Source: an uncultured Chlorobiota bacterium (GTDB lineage: Bacteria; Bacteroidota; Bacteroidia; Bacteroidales; JAADGE01). From it: a stretch of 32,010 nt of DNA. Positions 25,190 to 32,010 of this stretch are shown here, piece by piece. The stretch spans positions 1 to 32,010 of the forward strand of contig CAMZKV010000029.1 of NCBI GenBank assembly GCA_947311445.1, read 5' to 3'. The notes under the pieces were generated by a model. The model was not told where the DNA came from, did not search any database, and was given only the letters and a program-made list of their open reading frames with translations. The position numbers and the translations under genes are program-made. The stretch's first letter is position 1. Each line of letters starts with the position of its first letter.

Positions 25190-25243
25190 AAATTAAAAAT
25201 GGTTTAGCTGAAATAAATCTCAGTTAAACCATTTTTAATTTTT
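25188..25243. terminator. Bidirectional terminator with a 24-bp stem
   Basis: Two 24-nt arms (25188-25211 and 25220-25243) pair throughout, with one G-U wobble in the rightward transcript, around an 8-nt loop. The left arm begins on the stop codon of the PhoD-like gene and the right arm reaches the stop codon of the leftward OsmC gene. A and T runs at the ends give U tracts both ways. Confidence 0.85.
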
Positions 25244-25673
25244 ACAATATTACTATTTCAGAAGTTAATTTAACATTTGCTTTTCTGTAAACTTCACTTA
25301 CCCCACAATACCTTTCTTCTGATAAGCTAATAGCTTTTTCTATTTTATTCATAGGAAGTTCAATACCTGATTTCGCTGTAAATAAATAAGTTACGTGCAT
25401 AGAAATAAAATGCTTTGGATGTTCATCTGTAAGCTCCCCGGAAACTTCTACATTAAAGTCTTCTAATAAATCAGATACTTTCATTTTTTTTAAGATAGAA
25501 ATAACATCCATTGCTGTGCATCCCCCTAAGGATGCAAGCATAAACGTTTTTGGTCTTGCACCTCTGTTTTCTCCTCCTACTTTTTCTACTGCATCAATCA
25601 TTATTTTATGGCCATTCACTTCCCATTCAAAAGCCATATTACCTTTCCATTTTGTGCTAATTTTTTCTGACAT
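25242..25673 (-). CDS. OsmC-family peroxiredoxin-like protein
   Basis: A 143-residue cytoplasmic protein of the OsmC/Ohr superfamily, which reduces organic hydroperoxides with two reactive cysteines. Both are present: Cys52 in LGGCTAMDV and Cys123 in RYCGVSEVY. The N-terminal Arg expected in Ohr is not obvious; the protein is closer to the YhfA/OsmC-like group. The RGARPKTFMLASLGGC segment (38-52) is typical. It is divergent from a Crp/Fnr-family gene across 132 bp, so regulation by that protein is a reasonable guess. Confidence 0.9.
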   Translation of the reverse strand: MSEKISTKWKGNMAFEWEVNGHKIMIDAVEKVGGENRGARPKTFMLASLGGCTAMDVISILKKMKVSDLLEDFNVEVSGELTDEHPKHFISMHVTYLFTAKSGIELPMNKIEKAISLSEERYCGVSEVYRKANVKLTSEIVIL

Positions 25674-25781
25674 TTTTTTTATTATAAATTAATGAATTAT
25701 ATATGTTTACTTCAATATAGTTAAATTTCTAAATTAATACAAAATAACCGAAAATAAAATTCTGTACAAAATTAAATTTCG

Positions 25782-25789
25782 TATTTTTG
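25782..25789 (+). promoter_or_regulatory. Candidate -7 box for the Crp-BCCP-SpoIIE-GldH gene run
   Basis: TATTTTTG fits TAnnTTTG exactly, 16 nt before the ATG of the Crp/Fnr gene. No TTG is found at the right spacing. The nonamer TTAAATTTC occurs at 25721-25729 and again at 25772-25780, next to this box. Confidence 0.5.
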
Positions 25790-25805
25790 CATAACTATTT
25801 AAAAA

Positions 25806-26507
25806 ATGACTATAAAAAACGAAATACCAAACTGTGAGTCTTGTTTTGTGAAAAATGATATTTTCAGGCATTTAACTAAAGATGAAACTGATGTTTTGGC
25901 TTATGTGAAAAATTGTAATACATATAAAAAAGGAGAAACAATATACAGCGAGAACAATAGAGTTGCCGGTGTTTATTGTATTAATGAAGGGATTGTTAAG
26001 CATTATAAGACCGGGACAGAAGGGAAAGAGCAAATAATTAGATTTTCCAAGAAAGGTGATATTTTTGGATTTCGATCAATAATTTCGGGCGACTTAGCTT
26101 GTACAACAGCTAAAGTTATTGAAGAAAGTACAATATGTATTATTCCTGCAACACATTTTATTAAATTAATAAAAGACAATTCAGGATTTGCAATGAGTGT
26201 TATGAAACTATCATGCAAAGAATTAGGATTTGCCAATAAATATATTTTAGATATTGCACAAAAAAATGTTAGAGAAAGACTTGCTGAAATTTTATTACTT
26301 TTACATACCAATTTTGGTGTTAATCCAAATAGTTATTTAAAAATTTCTTTGACCAGAGAAGAACTTGCAGGAATTGTTGGTACAGCAACAGAATCTGTAA
26401 TAAGATTATTGTCCGAATTTAAAAAAGACGGTTTAATAGAATTAGACAAAAGGCAAATTAAATTATTAGACATTGCTAAATTAAAACGAATTTCTGAATC
26501 CTATTAA
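25806..26507 (+). CDS. Crp/Fnr-family transcription regulator
   Basis: A 233-residue DNA-binding regulator with a cyclic-nucleotide-binding-type beta-barrel (about 15-130; YKKGETIYSENNRVAGVYCI, GDIFGFRSIISGD), a long dimerisation helix (about 135-160) and a C-terminal winged helix (about 165-225; LTREELAGIVGTATESVIRL). The cAMP-binding Arg-Ser pair is not clearly present, so the ligand is unknown. There is an N-terminal Cys-x2-Cys (C9, C12), but the third and fourth cysteines of E. coli Fnr are not in register, so an iron-sulfur sensor is not supported. It is first of four closely packed genes and divergent from osmC; it may control both. Confidence 0.9.
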   Translation: MTIKNEIPNCESCFVKNDIFRHLTKDETDVLAYVKNCNTYKKGETIYSENNRVAGVYCINEGIVKHYKTGTEGKEQIIRFSKKGDIFGFRSIISGDLACTTAKVIEESTICIIPATHFIKLIKDNSGFAMSVMKLSCKELGFANKYILDIAQKNVRERLAEILLLLHTNFGVNPNSYLKISLTREELAGIVGTATESVIRLLSEFKKDGLIELDKRQIKLLDIAKLKRISESY

Positions 26508-26519
26508 TATTCAATAATT

Positions 26520-27026
26520 ATGTACACAGCAAAAATTAACAACAAAGAATTTGAAATATCTTTTGATAATCAAGAAAGAAAATCCGGACTAATTTCAGGA
26601 ATACCTTTTGAAATTGATGTATCAAAAAAGGATAGCAAAACCTTTCATATTATTAGTAATAAAAAATCATACAACATAAATATAATTTCAGAAAATAAAG
26701 AAGAAAAAACTATTAGTATTAAAATAAATAATAATACGCATATTGTTGAAGTTTCATCAGAATTAGACAAAGTTCTTAAAACTTTGGGAATACAAAACCA
26801 AAAAGCAAAAAAAAGCACAGACCTAAAAGCTCCAATGCCGGGATTGGTAACTGAAATTCTTGTTGTAATTGGAGATAATATAAAAAAAGGAGATAATATA
26901 TTGGTTTTAGAGGCTATGAAAATGGAAAATAATTTAAAAGCTGAACATAATGCTATAATTAAAGATATTATTATAGAAAAAGGAAGTTCAGTTGAAAAAA
27001 ATCAGATATTAGTAACATTTGAATAG
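26520..27026 (+). CDS. Biotin carboxyl carrier protein
   Basis: A 168-residue biotinyl carrier protein. The C-terminal biotinyl domain (about 98-168) contains APMPGLVTEILV and the biotinylation motif EAMKMEN, with the target Lys at 134. The ~95-residue N-terminal part is beta-rich and lacks the Ala/Pro linker of E. coli AccB, fitting carriers of acyl-CoA carboxylases or sodium-pumping decarboxylases in Bacteroidota. No biotin carboxylase, carboxyltransferase or membrane decarboxylase gene is adjacent, so its enzyme must be encoded elsewhere. It lies 12 nt after the Crp/Fnr gene and 9 nt before a SpoIIE sensor phosphatase gene. Confidence 0.88.
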   Translation: MYTAKINNKEFEISFDNQERKSGLISGIPFEIDVSKKDSKTFHIISNKKSYNINIISENKEEKTISIKINNNTHIVEVSSELDKVLKTLGIQNQKAKKSTDLKAPMPGLVTEILVVIGDNIKKGDNILVLEAMKMENNLKAEHNAIIKDIIIEKGSSVEKNQILVTFE

Positions 27027-27035
27027 TATCTCTTT

Positions 27036-30000
27036 ATGAAAATTACAAATATTCTATATCTATTTTTTATTTTGTTTTTAATAAATGAAGTTTCTTATTC
27101 ACAAGCTGAACTTTATAGTATTGATCATTATTCAATAAATGACGGACTTTCCCAGAACTATGCTAATAGCATATATCAGGATAAAGAAGGATTTATTTGG
27201 ATTGGTACACAGGATGGGCTAAATAGGTTTGACGGATATGAATTTGTTGTTTTTAAACATGATCCATCTAATGTTAATAGTTTGTCAGACAATTATATAC
27301 AAAACATAACTGGATCTGAAGATTCTTGTATTTTTATTATAAACAATGATGGTTTAGAAAAATACAATTACAAAACAAATAAATTTTCCAATATTTTAAA
27401 AAATAGACGCTATGATGGTTCTGCCTATTCAACGAAAATAAATGCTGTTTTTCAAGATGATGAAAAGAACCTCTGGATACGAACCGAAACAGGAATAATT
27501 AGATATTATACAGAAGGAAATAAGTTTTTAGAGTACAACCAAAAGATTTTAAATAATGAACATATTAGTGATTACAATTATTTTTCAATATCAGAAGATG
27601 CAGAAAAAAACCTTTGGACACCGTCTCAAAATGGATTAGTTAAATTTGATAGTAAAACAAATAAGTTTACGACTTTTAAAATTAATGAAAACTTAAAAGC
27701 AAATGAAATATTTTCTGTTTATATAGAAAACCCTGAAAAGATTTGGATAGGAACAAAAAATGGAATTTATATTTTTAACCCCAAAACCAATAAATTTAAA
27801 GAGCAAAAATTAAAACATGAAATTTTAGAAGCCAAAGCAATATTTAAAGACTCAAAAGGAACAGTTTGGATTGGAACAAAGTTTGGTTTATTGAATAAAA
27901 CATCTGACAAACAATACTTTGAATATTTTAGACTAGAAAATTTTGTAAACCAAGACATTAATGTAGGTAATATATCAAATATTATACAAGATAAATCCGG
28001 AATAATTTGGGTTTCTTCTGACTATGGAATTTTTAAAATTGATTCTAAGAAAAAAAAATTTAATCTCTATCAAAAAAATAAAAACAAATCAATAAAATTT
28101 TCATCAAACACGTTTTATTCTATTTATTTGGATGACGAAACTAAGCTACTGTGGCTTGGAACAGGAGGGTTTGGATTAAATATTTTTAACAGAGAAACAA
28201 AAAATGTAAAGATTTTAAATAGTAAAAATTCCATTTTAACAAGCGATGATATATATTGTATTATTCCAGATAAAAAAGGTAATATATGGATAGGAACAAA
28301 TGAGGGACCATATATTTATTCTAAAAAAAATAAAAATTTAACTTCATTCTCAAAATATGTTCAAAAAGATTTTGATAAAATCTTTGTTAAAAATAGAATT
28401 TCAAATATTCTGTTTGAAGAAAATAATATTTGGTTTTCAACAGCTAATGGGTTGTATAAATATAATAAGGGTAATATAACATCTTTTAATAATTATGAAA
28501 ATTCATTATCATCAATCGGAGTTTTTAAAGCAATTAAAAGGAATAATGAAGAAATATGGCTTGGAACTTCTAATGGATTAAATGTTTACAATTTAAAAAC
28601 AGACAGTTTTAAAATCTATGATAAAGACAATCATAGGATTAGCAGTAATTCTGTGTTAACAATTTTTAAAAGCTCAGATAATACCATATGGCTTGGAACT
28701 GGTACCGGACTAAATAAGTATATTCCGGAAAAAGATTCATTCATTTATTATACCTCTCAAAGTAATGGATTTGCAAATGATTTTATTTATACAATTTCAG
28801 AAGATAATAAAAACAACCTGTGGATGAGTACCAATAAAGGGATAATAAAATTTAATCCAAAAACCGAGGAAGTAACTAATTTCTCTGTTGGAGATAACCT
28901 GCAGTCCAACGAGTTTAATATTGGAGCTGTTTATTTCGACAAAAAAAATAATGAAATGTTTTGGGGAGGAATCAATGGGCTTAATTCATTAACATTTAAA
29001 ACAATAGAGAAAAATCAATTCTCTCCTAAACCAGTTATTACTAAATTTATAGTTAATACGAAAAACAGCAGAAACAATATCTTAAAAGACAACAAAGATG
29101 AGTTTTTTCTTAAATATAAAGAAAGTAGTTTTGAAATATATTATGCAGTTCTGGAATATACTCATCCCGAAAAGAATAAATTCAAATATAAATTTGAAGA
29201 ATCGGGAGAAGATTGGATAGACTTAGGACACAAAAGATCAATAAGTTTTTATCACTTATCACCAGGCAACTATACCTTTCTTGTGATAGGCTCAAATAGT
29301 GATGGAGTTTGGAATACTGAACCTACAAAATTAAAAATACACATATCTCCACCTTGGTGGTTTTCAACAATTGCTTATATTATTTATCCTATTTTATTTG
29401 GTGTTTTAATATTTGGTGTCGTTTTTCTATACAACAGAGAAATAAGAAATGAAAATAAAATACTTCATGAAAAACAAAAAATTGCAGATAAAGTAGAAAA
29501 ACAAAGGGAACAGCTTTCTGTTAAAAATCAAAGTATTTCAGAAAGTTTGCGTTATGCTTCAAGAATTATTGACACAATGTTACCCTCAAAAAAATACATA
29601 AAAAAACTACTTCCTGACTATTTTATTCTTTTTATGTCTAAAGAAATTGTAAGTGGAGATTTTTATTGGGTTGACGAAACAGTTGACAAAACATTCGTTG
29701 CAGCAGTAGATTGCACAGGACACGGAGTTCCGGGTGCTTTTATGTCTATAATTGGACTAGACATATTAAGAAACATAATTTTACAAGGCATAGACACTCC
29801 TTCTGAAATTTTAGATAATTTGAATAATGAAATTGCAAGTATTTTTAGTTCGGATGAAGAAGAAAATGATTTTAAAGACGGAATGGATATCAGTATAATT
29901 GCAATTCACAAATATGAGAACATTGTTGAATACGCAGGATCAATTAATCAAATGTTTCTTATAAGAGATGATAATATTAATGAAATAAAAGCAGATAGAT

Positions 30001-30293
30001 TTTCAATTTCACCAATAAATATTAATCGAGGACTTTTTAAAAACCATATTCTTGAAGTAAAAGACAATGACATGATTTATTTGTTCTCCGATGGATATGT
30101 TGATCAATTTGGTGGGCCAGATGAAAAAAAATTCAAATATAGAAGATTCAGGCATATGCTACTTAACAATTATAAAAGACCTGTTGAAGAACAAAAAGGA
30201 GTTCTAAAAAGAGTCATTAATAGTTGGAAAGGAGACTTAGAACAAGTAGATGATATTCTAATTATTGGAATAAGGATACATTCTAAAAAATAA
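27036..30293 (+). CDS. Second propeller/Y_Y_Y/SpoIIE sensor phosphatase
   Basis: A 1085-residue membrane sensor phosphatase, paralogous to that at 18988-22341. A signal peptide (1-22) precedes about 13 recognisable propeller strands of the pattern D-x-x-G-x-I-W-I-G-T-x-x-G-L, such as KEGFIWIGTQDGLNRFD and KGNIWIGTNEG. This is enough for two seven-bladed propellers (about 25-665). A Y_Y_Y domain (about 690-770), one transmembrane helix (about 775-800), a coiled coil and a cytoplasmic PP2C/SpoIIE domain (about 840-1085) follow. Metal-site motifs VSGDFYWV, VDCTGHGVPGAFM, FSDGYVDQFGG and QVDDILIIG are intact. It is the third gene of the Crp-led run and is followed after 6 nt by a GldH-like gene. 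The phosphoprotein substrate is unknown and no anti-sigma/antagonist pair is nearby. Confidence 0.9.
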   Translation: MKITNILYLFFILFLINEVSYSQAELYSIDHYSINDGLSQNYANSIYQDKEGFIWIGTQDGLNRFDGYEFVVFKHDPSNVNSLSDNYIQNITGSEDSCIFIINNDGLEKYNYKTNKFSNILKNRRYDGSAYSTKINAVFQDDEKNLWIRTETGIIRYYTEGNKFLEYNQKILNNEHISDYNYFSISEDAEKNLWTPSQNGLVKFDSKTNKFTTFKINENLKANEIFSVYIENPEKIWIGTKNGIYIFNPKTNKFKEQKLKHEILEAKAIFKDSKGTVWIGTKFGLLNKTSDKQYFEYFRLENFVNQDINVGNISNIIQDKSGIIWVSSDYGIFKIDSKKKKFNLYQKNKNKSIKFSSNTFYSIYLDDETKLLWLGTGGFGLNIFNRETKNVKILNSKNSILTSDDIYCIIPDKKGNIWIGTNEGPYIYSKKNKNLTSFSKYVQKDFDKIFVKNRISNILFEENNIWFSTANGLYKYNKGNITSFNNYENSLSSIGVFKAIKRNNEEIWLGTSNGLNVYNLKTDSFKIYDKDNHRISSNSVLTIFKSSDNTIWLGTGTGLNKYIPEKDSFIYYTSQSNGFANDFIYTISEDNKNNLWMSTNKGIIKFNPKTEEVTNFSVGDNLQSNEFNIGAVYFDKKNNEMFWGGINGLNSLTFKTIEKNQFSPKPVITKFIVNTKNSRNNILKDNKDEFFLKYKESSFEIYYAVLEYTHPEKNKFKYKFEESGEDWIDLGHKRSISFYHLSPGNYTFLVIGSNSDGVWNTEPTKLKIHISPPWWFSTIAYIIYPILFGVLIFGVVFLYNREIRNENKILHEKQKIADKVEKQREQLSVKNQSISESLRYASRIIDTMLPSKKYIKKLLPDYFILFMSKEIVSGDFYWVDETVDKTFVAAVDCTGHGVPGAFMSIIGLDILRNIILQGIDTPSEILDNLNNEIASIFSSDEEENDFKDGMDISIIAIHKYENIVEYAGSINQMFLIRDDNINEIKADRFSISPININRGLFKNHILEVKDNDMIYLFSDGYVDQFGGPDEKKFKYRRFRHMLLNNYKRPVEEQKGVLKRVINSWKGDLEQVDDILIIGIRIHSKK

Positions 30294-30299
30294 ATTAAT

Positions 30300-30749
30300 A
30301 TGAATAAATATATATTAAGCTCTTTGGTTGTTTTATTAATTGCATCATGTTCTTATACTTACAAAGATTTTCAGGCAGTTGAAGATTTGAAATGGAAAAA
30401 ATCAGATGTGAAAACATTTGAAGTTGAGATAACAGAAAATGGAAACTACGATCTTTTTTTTGCTATGAGACATCTAACAGGCTATCCTTTTACAACAATA
30501 AAAGTATTAATTAGTCAGATAACTCCTGACGGAAATGAATTTACAAAAGAAGCAGAATTCTTAGTCGCAAATGAAAATGGAAAGTATAAAGGAGATGTTA
30601 CTGGTCAATTTTGGGATATTGAAGATGTTTTTTCAGAAAATACACCATTAAAAAAAGGGAAATATACTTTTAAAATAAGCCATAAAATGAATAATGATCC
30701 TGTTATTTTAGTTGTTGATATTGGTTTAATTATTCGTAAATCAAAATAA
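30300..30749 (+). CDS. gldH: GldH-like gliding-motility lipoprotein
   Basis: A 149-residue lipoprotein with a lipobox at LLIASC (Cys17). The rest is a beta-sandwich-like domain whose pattern matches GldH: a strand ending in YDLFFAMRHLTGYPFTTIKV (about 51-70), a central GKYKGDVTGQFWDIED segment (about 98-113) and a KKGKYTFKISHKM strand (about 121-133). GldH is a periplasm-facing lipoprotein needed for gliding in Flavobacterium, but homologues are common in non-gliding Bacteroidota. The gene follows the SpoIIE phosphatase after 6 nt and ends the run. The family assignment is by recognition of overall pattern and is moderately sure. Confidence 0.65.
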   Translation: MNKYILSSLVVLLIASCSYTYKDFQAVEDLKWKKSDVKTFEVEITENGNYDLFFAMRHLTGYPFTTIKVLISQITPDGNEFTKEAEFLVANENGKYKGDVTGQFWDIEDVFSENTPLKKGKYTFKISHKMNNDPVILVVDIGLIIRKSK

Positions 30750-30775
30750 TTTTCTTCCAGCAATATATATTTAAT

Positions 30776-30968
30776 CAGGGCAAACTCATACTTTTATTTT
30801 TCAACACAATTTATTTGATTTAATAATTCAAACTAAGGTTTTAAGAATAATGAAACTAAAAAAATATATAAATCAAAAATTTATGTTATCGTGACACGTT
30901 AAAACGTGACACGATTTAAAGAAAATTAGTACTTTTAACAGATTTTAACAAAGTGTGAGTTTACCCTG
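30776..30968. mobile_element. MITE-like segment with 16-bp inverted ends
   Basis: CAGGGCAAACTCATAC at 30776-30791 and the reverse complement of 30953-30968 (CAGGGTAAACTCACAC) agree at 14 of 16 bases. They bound a 193-bp AT-rich stretch without a gene. It fills most of the 295-bp gap between the GldH-like and ABC genes. No clear target-site duplication flanks it, so it may be old, or a structured regulatory region rather than a transposon derivative. Confidence 0.4.
30890..30913. repeat. Paired CGTGACACG palindromes
   Basis: CGTGACACG (itself CGTG-A-CACG) occurs at 30890-30898 and 30905-30913, centres 15 bp apart, joined by TTAAAA. The flanking AT/AT extends the whole into a near-perfect 26-bp dyad with mismatches only at the two central A positions. 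It is a marked GC-rich island in AT-rich DNA and lies within the MITE-like segment. Confidence 0.65.
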
Positions 30969-31044
30969 GACATTTATCCCGATTGTATGGATATTAACAA
31001 TATACCTTTATTTTAAGTCCTTAAAAAAATTAAATTTTACCTGA

Positions 31045-31728
31045 ATGATTACAATTAAAAACCTTTCAATATCATATAAAAAAGAAAACCGAATAATTAA
31101 AGCCCTAAATCTTTCAATACAAGATAAAACAATAAACGGTATTGTTGGCTTAAATGGTGCTGGCAAAACAACTCTTTTAAACTCAATATTTGGTTTGTTA
31201 AAATTAGATGAAGGAGAAATAAATTATAAACAAGAAAAAATATCAAAAAAACTGATAAGCTATTTGCCCTCCGAAAACTTTTTTTATTCATACATAACAG
31301 GGCGAGAATATTTGAACATTTTCAAGACAGAAAAATTTAATGAAAACAAATGGAATAAACTTTTTTTATTGCCACTAGACCAAATAATTGACGAATATTC
31401 AACAGGCATGAAAAAGAAACTTGCCTTACTAGCAATATTAAAACAAAACCAACCAATATTAATATTAGACAAACCCTTCAATGGTCTTGATATTGAAACT
31501 GCAAGAATTATGCGTTCAATTTTATTGAAATTAAAAGAAAAAGGTAAAACGATAATTATTACATCTCATATAATTGAAACATTAACAAATTTATGTGATT
31601 TCATTCACTTTCTTGAAGATGGCAAAATAAAATACAGCAAAGAAAAAAAAGAATTTGCCGAATTTGAAAAATCTCTTTTTGAAGATATTGAAAATAAAAA
31701 TAAAGGAATAATTGAAGATTTGATTTAA
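31045..31728 (+). CDS. ABC transporter ATPase with altered Walker B
   Basis: A 227-residue ABC ATPase of the type that powers ABC-2-like exporters. It has Walker A GLNGAGKTT (about 35-43), a LPSEN segment in place of a standard Q loop as often seen in this subfamily, an ABC signature YSTGMKKK (about 118-125) and an H loop (ITSHII). The Walker B reads LILDKPFNGLD: Lys143 stands where the catalytic Glu is expected. AAA differs from GAA by one transition. Without that Glu, ATP binding is expected but hydrolysis should be very poor. No permease gene is adjacent: the MITE-like segment lies upstream and a tex-like gene downstream. It may be a decaying orphan gene or a binding-only regulator. Confidence 0.86.
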   Translation: MITIKNLSISYKKENRIIKALNLSIQDKTINGIVGLNGAGKTTLLNSIFGLLKLDEGEINYKQEKISKKLISYLPSENFFYSYITGREYLNIFKTEKFNENKWNKLFLLPLDQIIDEYSTGMKKKLALLAILKQNQPILILDKPFNGLDIETARIMRSILLKLKEKGKTIIITSHIIETLTNLCDFIHFLEDGKIKYSKEKKEFAEFEKSLFEDIENKNKGIIEDLI

Positions 31729-31821
31729 CTTTACACAAATCCGTCCTGCTCTATGCAGCCAGATGAATAGTAACCAAAACAAAAATATAAATTAACACAT
31801 ACTTTTAAATACTCACAAAAC

Positions 31822-32010
31822 ATGAATAATATACACTACAAACTAATAGCAAACCAACTAAACATTTCTGAAAAACAGGTTGAAAATACAATCTCTCTTT
31901 TTTTAGAAGGTTCAACAATTCCTTTCATTAGCAGATACAGAAAAGAAATGACAGGAGCTTTGGATGAAGTTCAAATTTCCGAAATAAAATCACTTCAAGA
32001 AAAATACGAA
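31822..32010 (+). CDS. tex: Tex-like RNA-binding protein (5' part)
   Basis: The first 63 codons of a gene that runs off the right edge. The segments NTISLFLEGSTIPFISRYRK (20-39) and EMTGALDEVQISEIKSLQEK are the hallmark start of the Tex family, large nucleic-acid-binding proteins with a YqgF-like domain and a C-terminal S1 domain that influence transcription. The start ATG follows an A-rich leader. A near-match -7 box TACTTTTA is at 31800-31807. Confidence 0.85.
   Translation, partial: MNNIHYKLIANQLNISEKQVENTISLFLEGSTIPFISRYRKEMTGALDEVQISEIKSLQEKYE

Noticed and set aside
25806-25850. N-terminal Cys-x2-Cys of the Crp/Fnr protein as an Fnr-type iron-sulfur site
   Set aside because: The remaining cysteines do not follow the spacing of the four Fnr ligands.
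30850-30894. 14-codon ATG-to-TGA frame in the MITE-like segment
   Set aside because: Too short, with no support from composition or context.

Overview
The window looks like a chromosomal segment of an AT-rich member of the Bacteroidota. The main signs are: promoter -7 boxes of the TAnnTTTG type with weak Shine-Dalgarno sites; an Oar-type TonB-dependent receptor with a carboxypeptidase-regulatory-like N-domain; a GldH-like gliding lipoprotein; exported two-component-type sensors with beta-propeller and Y_Y_Y domains; and MqnC of the futalosine menaquinone pathway. I see no tRNA, rRNA, CRISPR array, complete insertion sequence or prophage block. All ordinary genes end with standard stop codons.

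Layout. 1-1022 (-): 5' part of a membrane histidine kinase that runs off the left edge. 1261-1839 (-) tdk and 1886-3157 (+) an exported M28 peptidase are divergent from a 46-bp spacer with two adjoining -7 boxes. 3224-4864 (+): a nitroreductase and D-Ala-D-Ala ligase. 4900-8073 (+): a 1058-codon TPR/PAS/histidine kinase/receiver hybrid gene interrupted by three in-frame TAA codons, with no frameshift. 8218-12536 (+): a probable five-gene operon (mqnC, small unknown gene, dprA, two glycosyltransferases) ending in a bidirectional terminator shared with the Oar-type receptor (12592-15726, -). 15848-18793 (+): an exported TPR-CHAT protease-like protein, convergent with a propeller/Y_Y_Y/PP2C (SpoIIE) sensor phosphatase (18988-22341, -). 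22851-23453 (-): an exported GH24 lysozyme-like protein behind a good promoter and a ~145-nt leader. 23828-25189 (+) a PhoD-like phosphatase and 25242-25673 (-) an OsmC protein converge on a 24-bp stem that overlaps both stop codons. 25806-30749 (+): a tight four-gene run: Crp/Fnr regulator, biotin carrier protein, a second propeller/SpoIIE phosphatase and a GldH-like lipoprotein. 30776-30968: a MITE-like segment bounded by 16-bp imperfect inverted repeats, holding a GC-rich palindromic repeat. 31045-31728 (+): an ABC ATPase with Lys in place of the Walker B catalytic Glu. 31822-end (+): 5' part of a Tex-like gene.

How the genes fit together. Much of the window is envelope sensing and surface biology: two histidine kinases, two periplasmic-sensor PP2C phosphatases, a secreted CHAT protein, a TonB-dependent receptor, a lysozyme and a GldH-like lipoprotein. 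Housekeeping genes (tdk, ddl, mqnC, dprA, glycosyltransferases, tex) lie between them. I did not find a clear multi-gene novel defence or biosynthetic system. The best leads are the triple-stop hybrid kinase, the MITE-like element with its repeat, and two enzymes lacking an expected active-site residue (ABC ATPase, PhoD-like).
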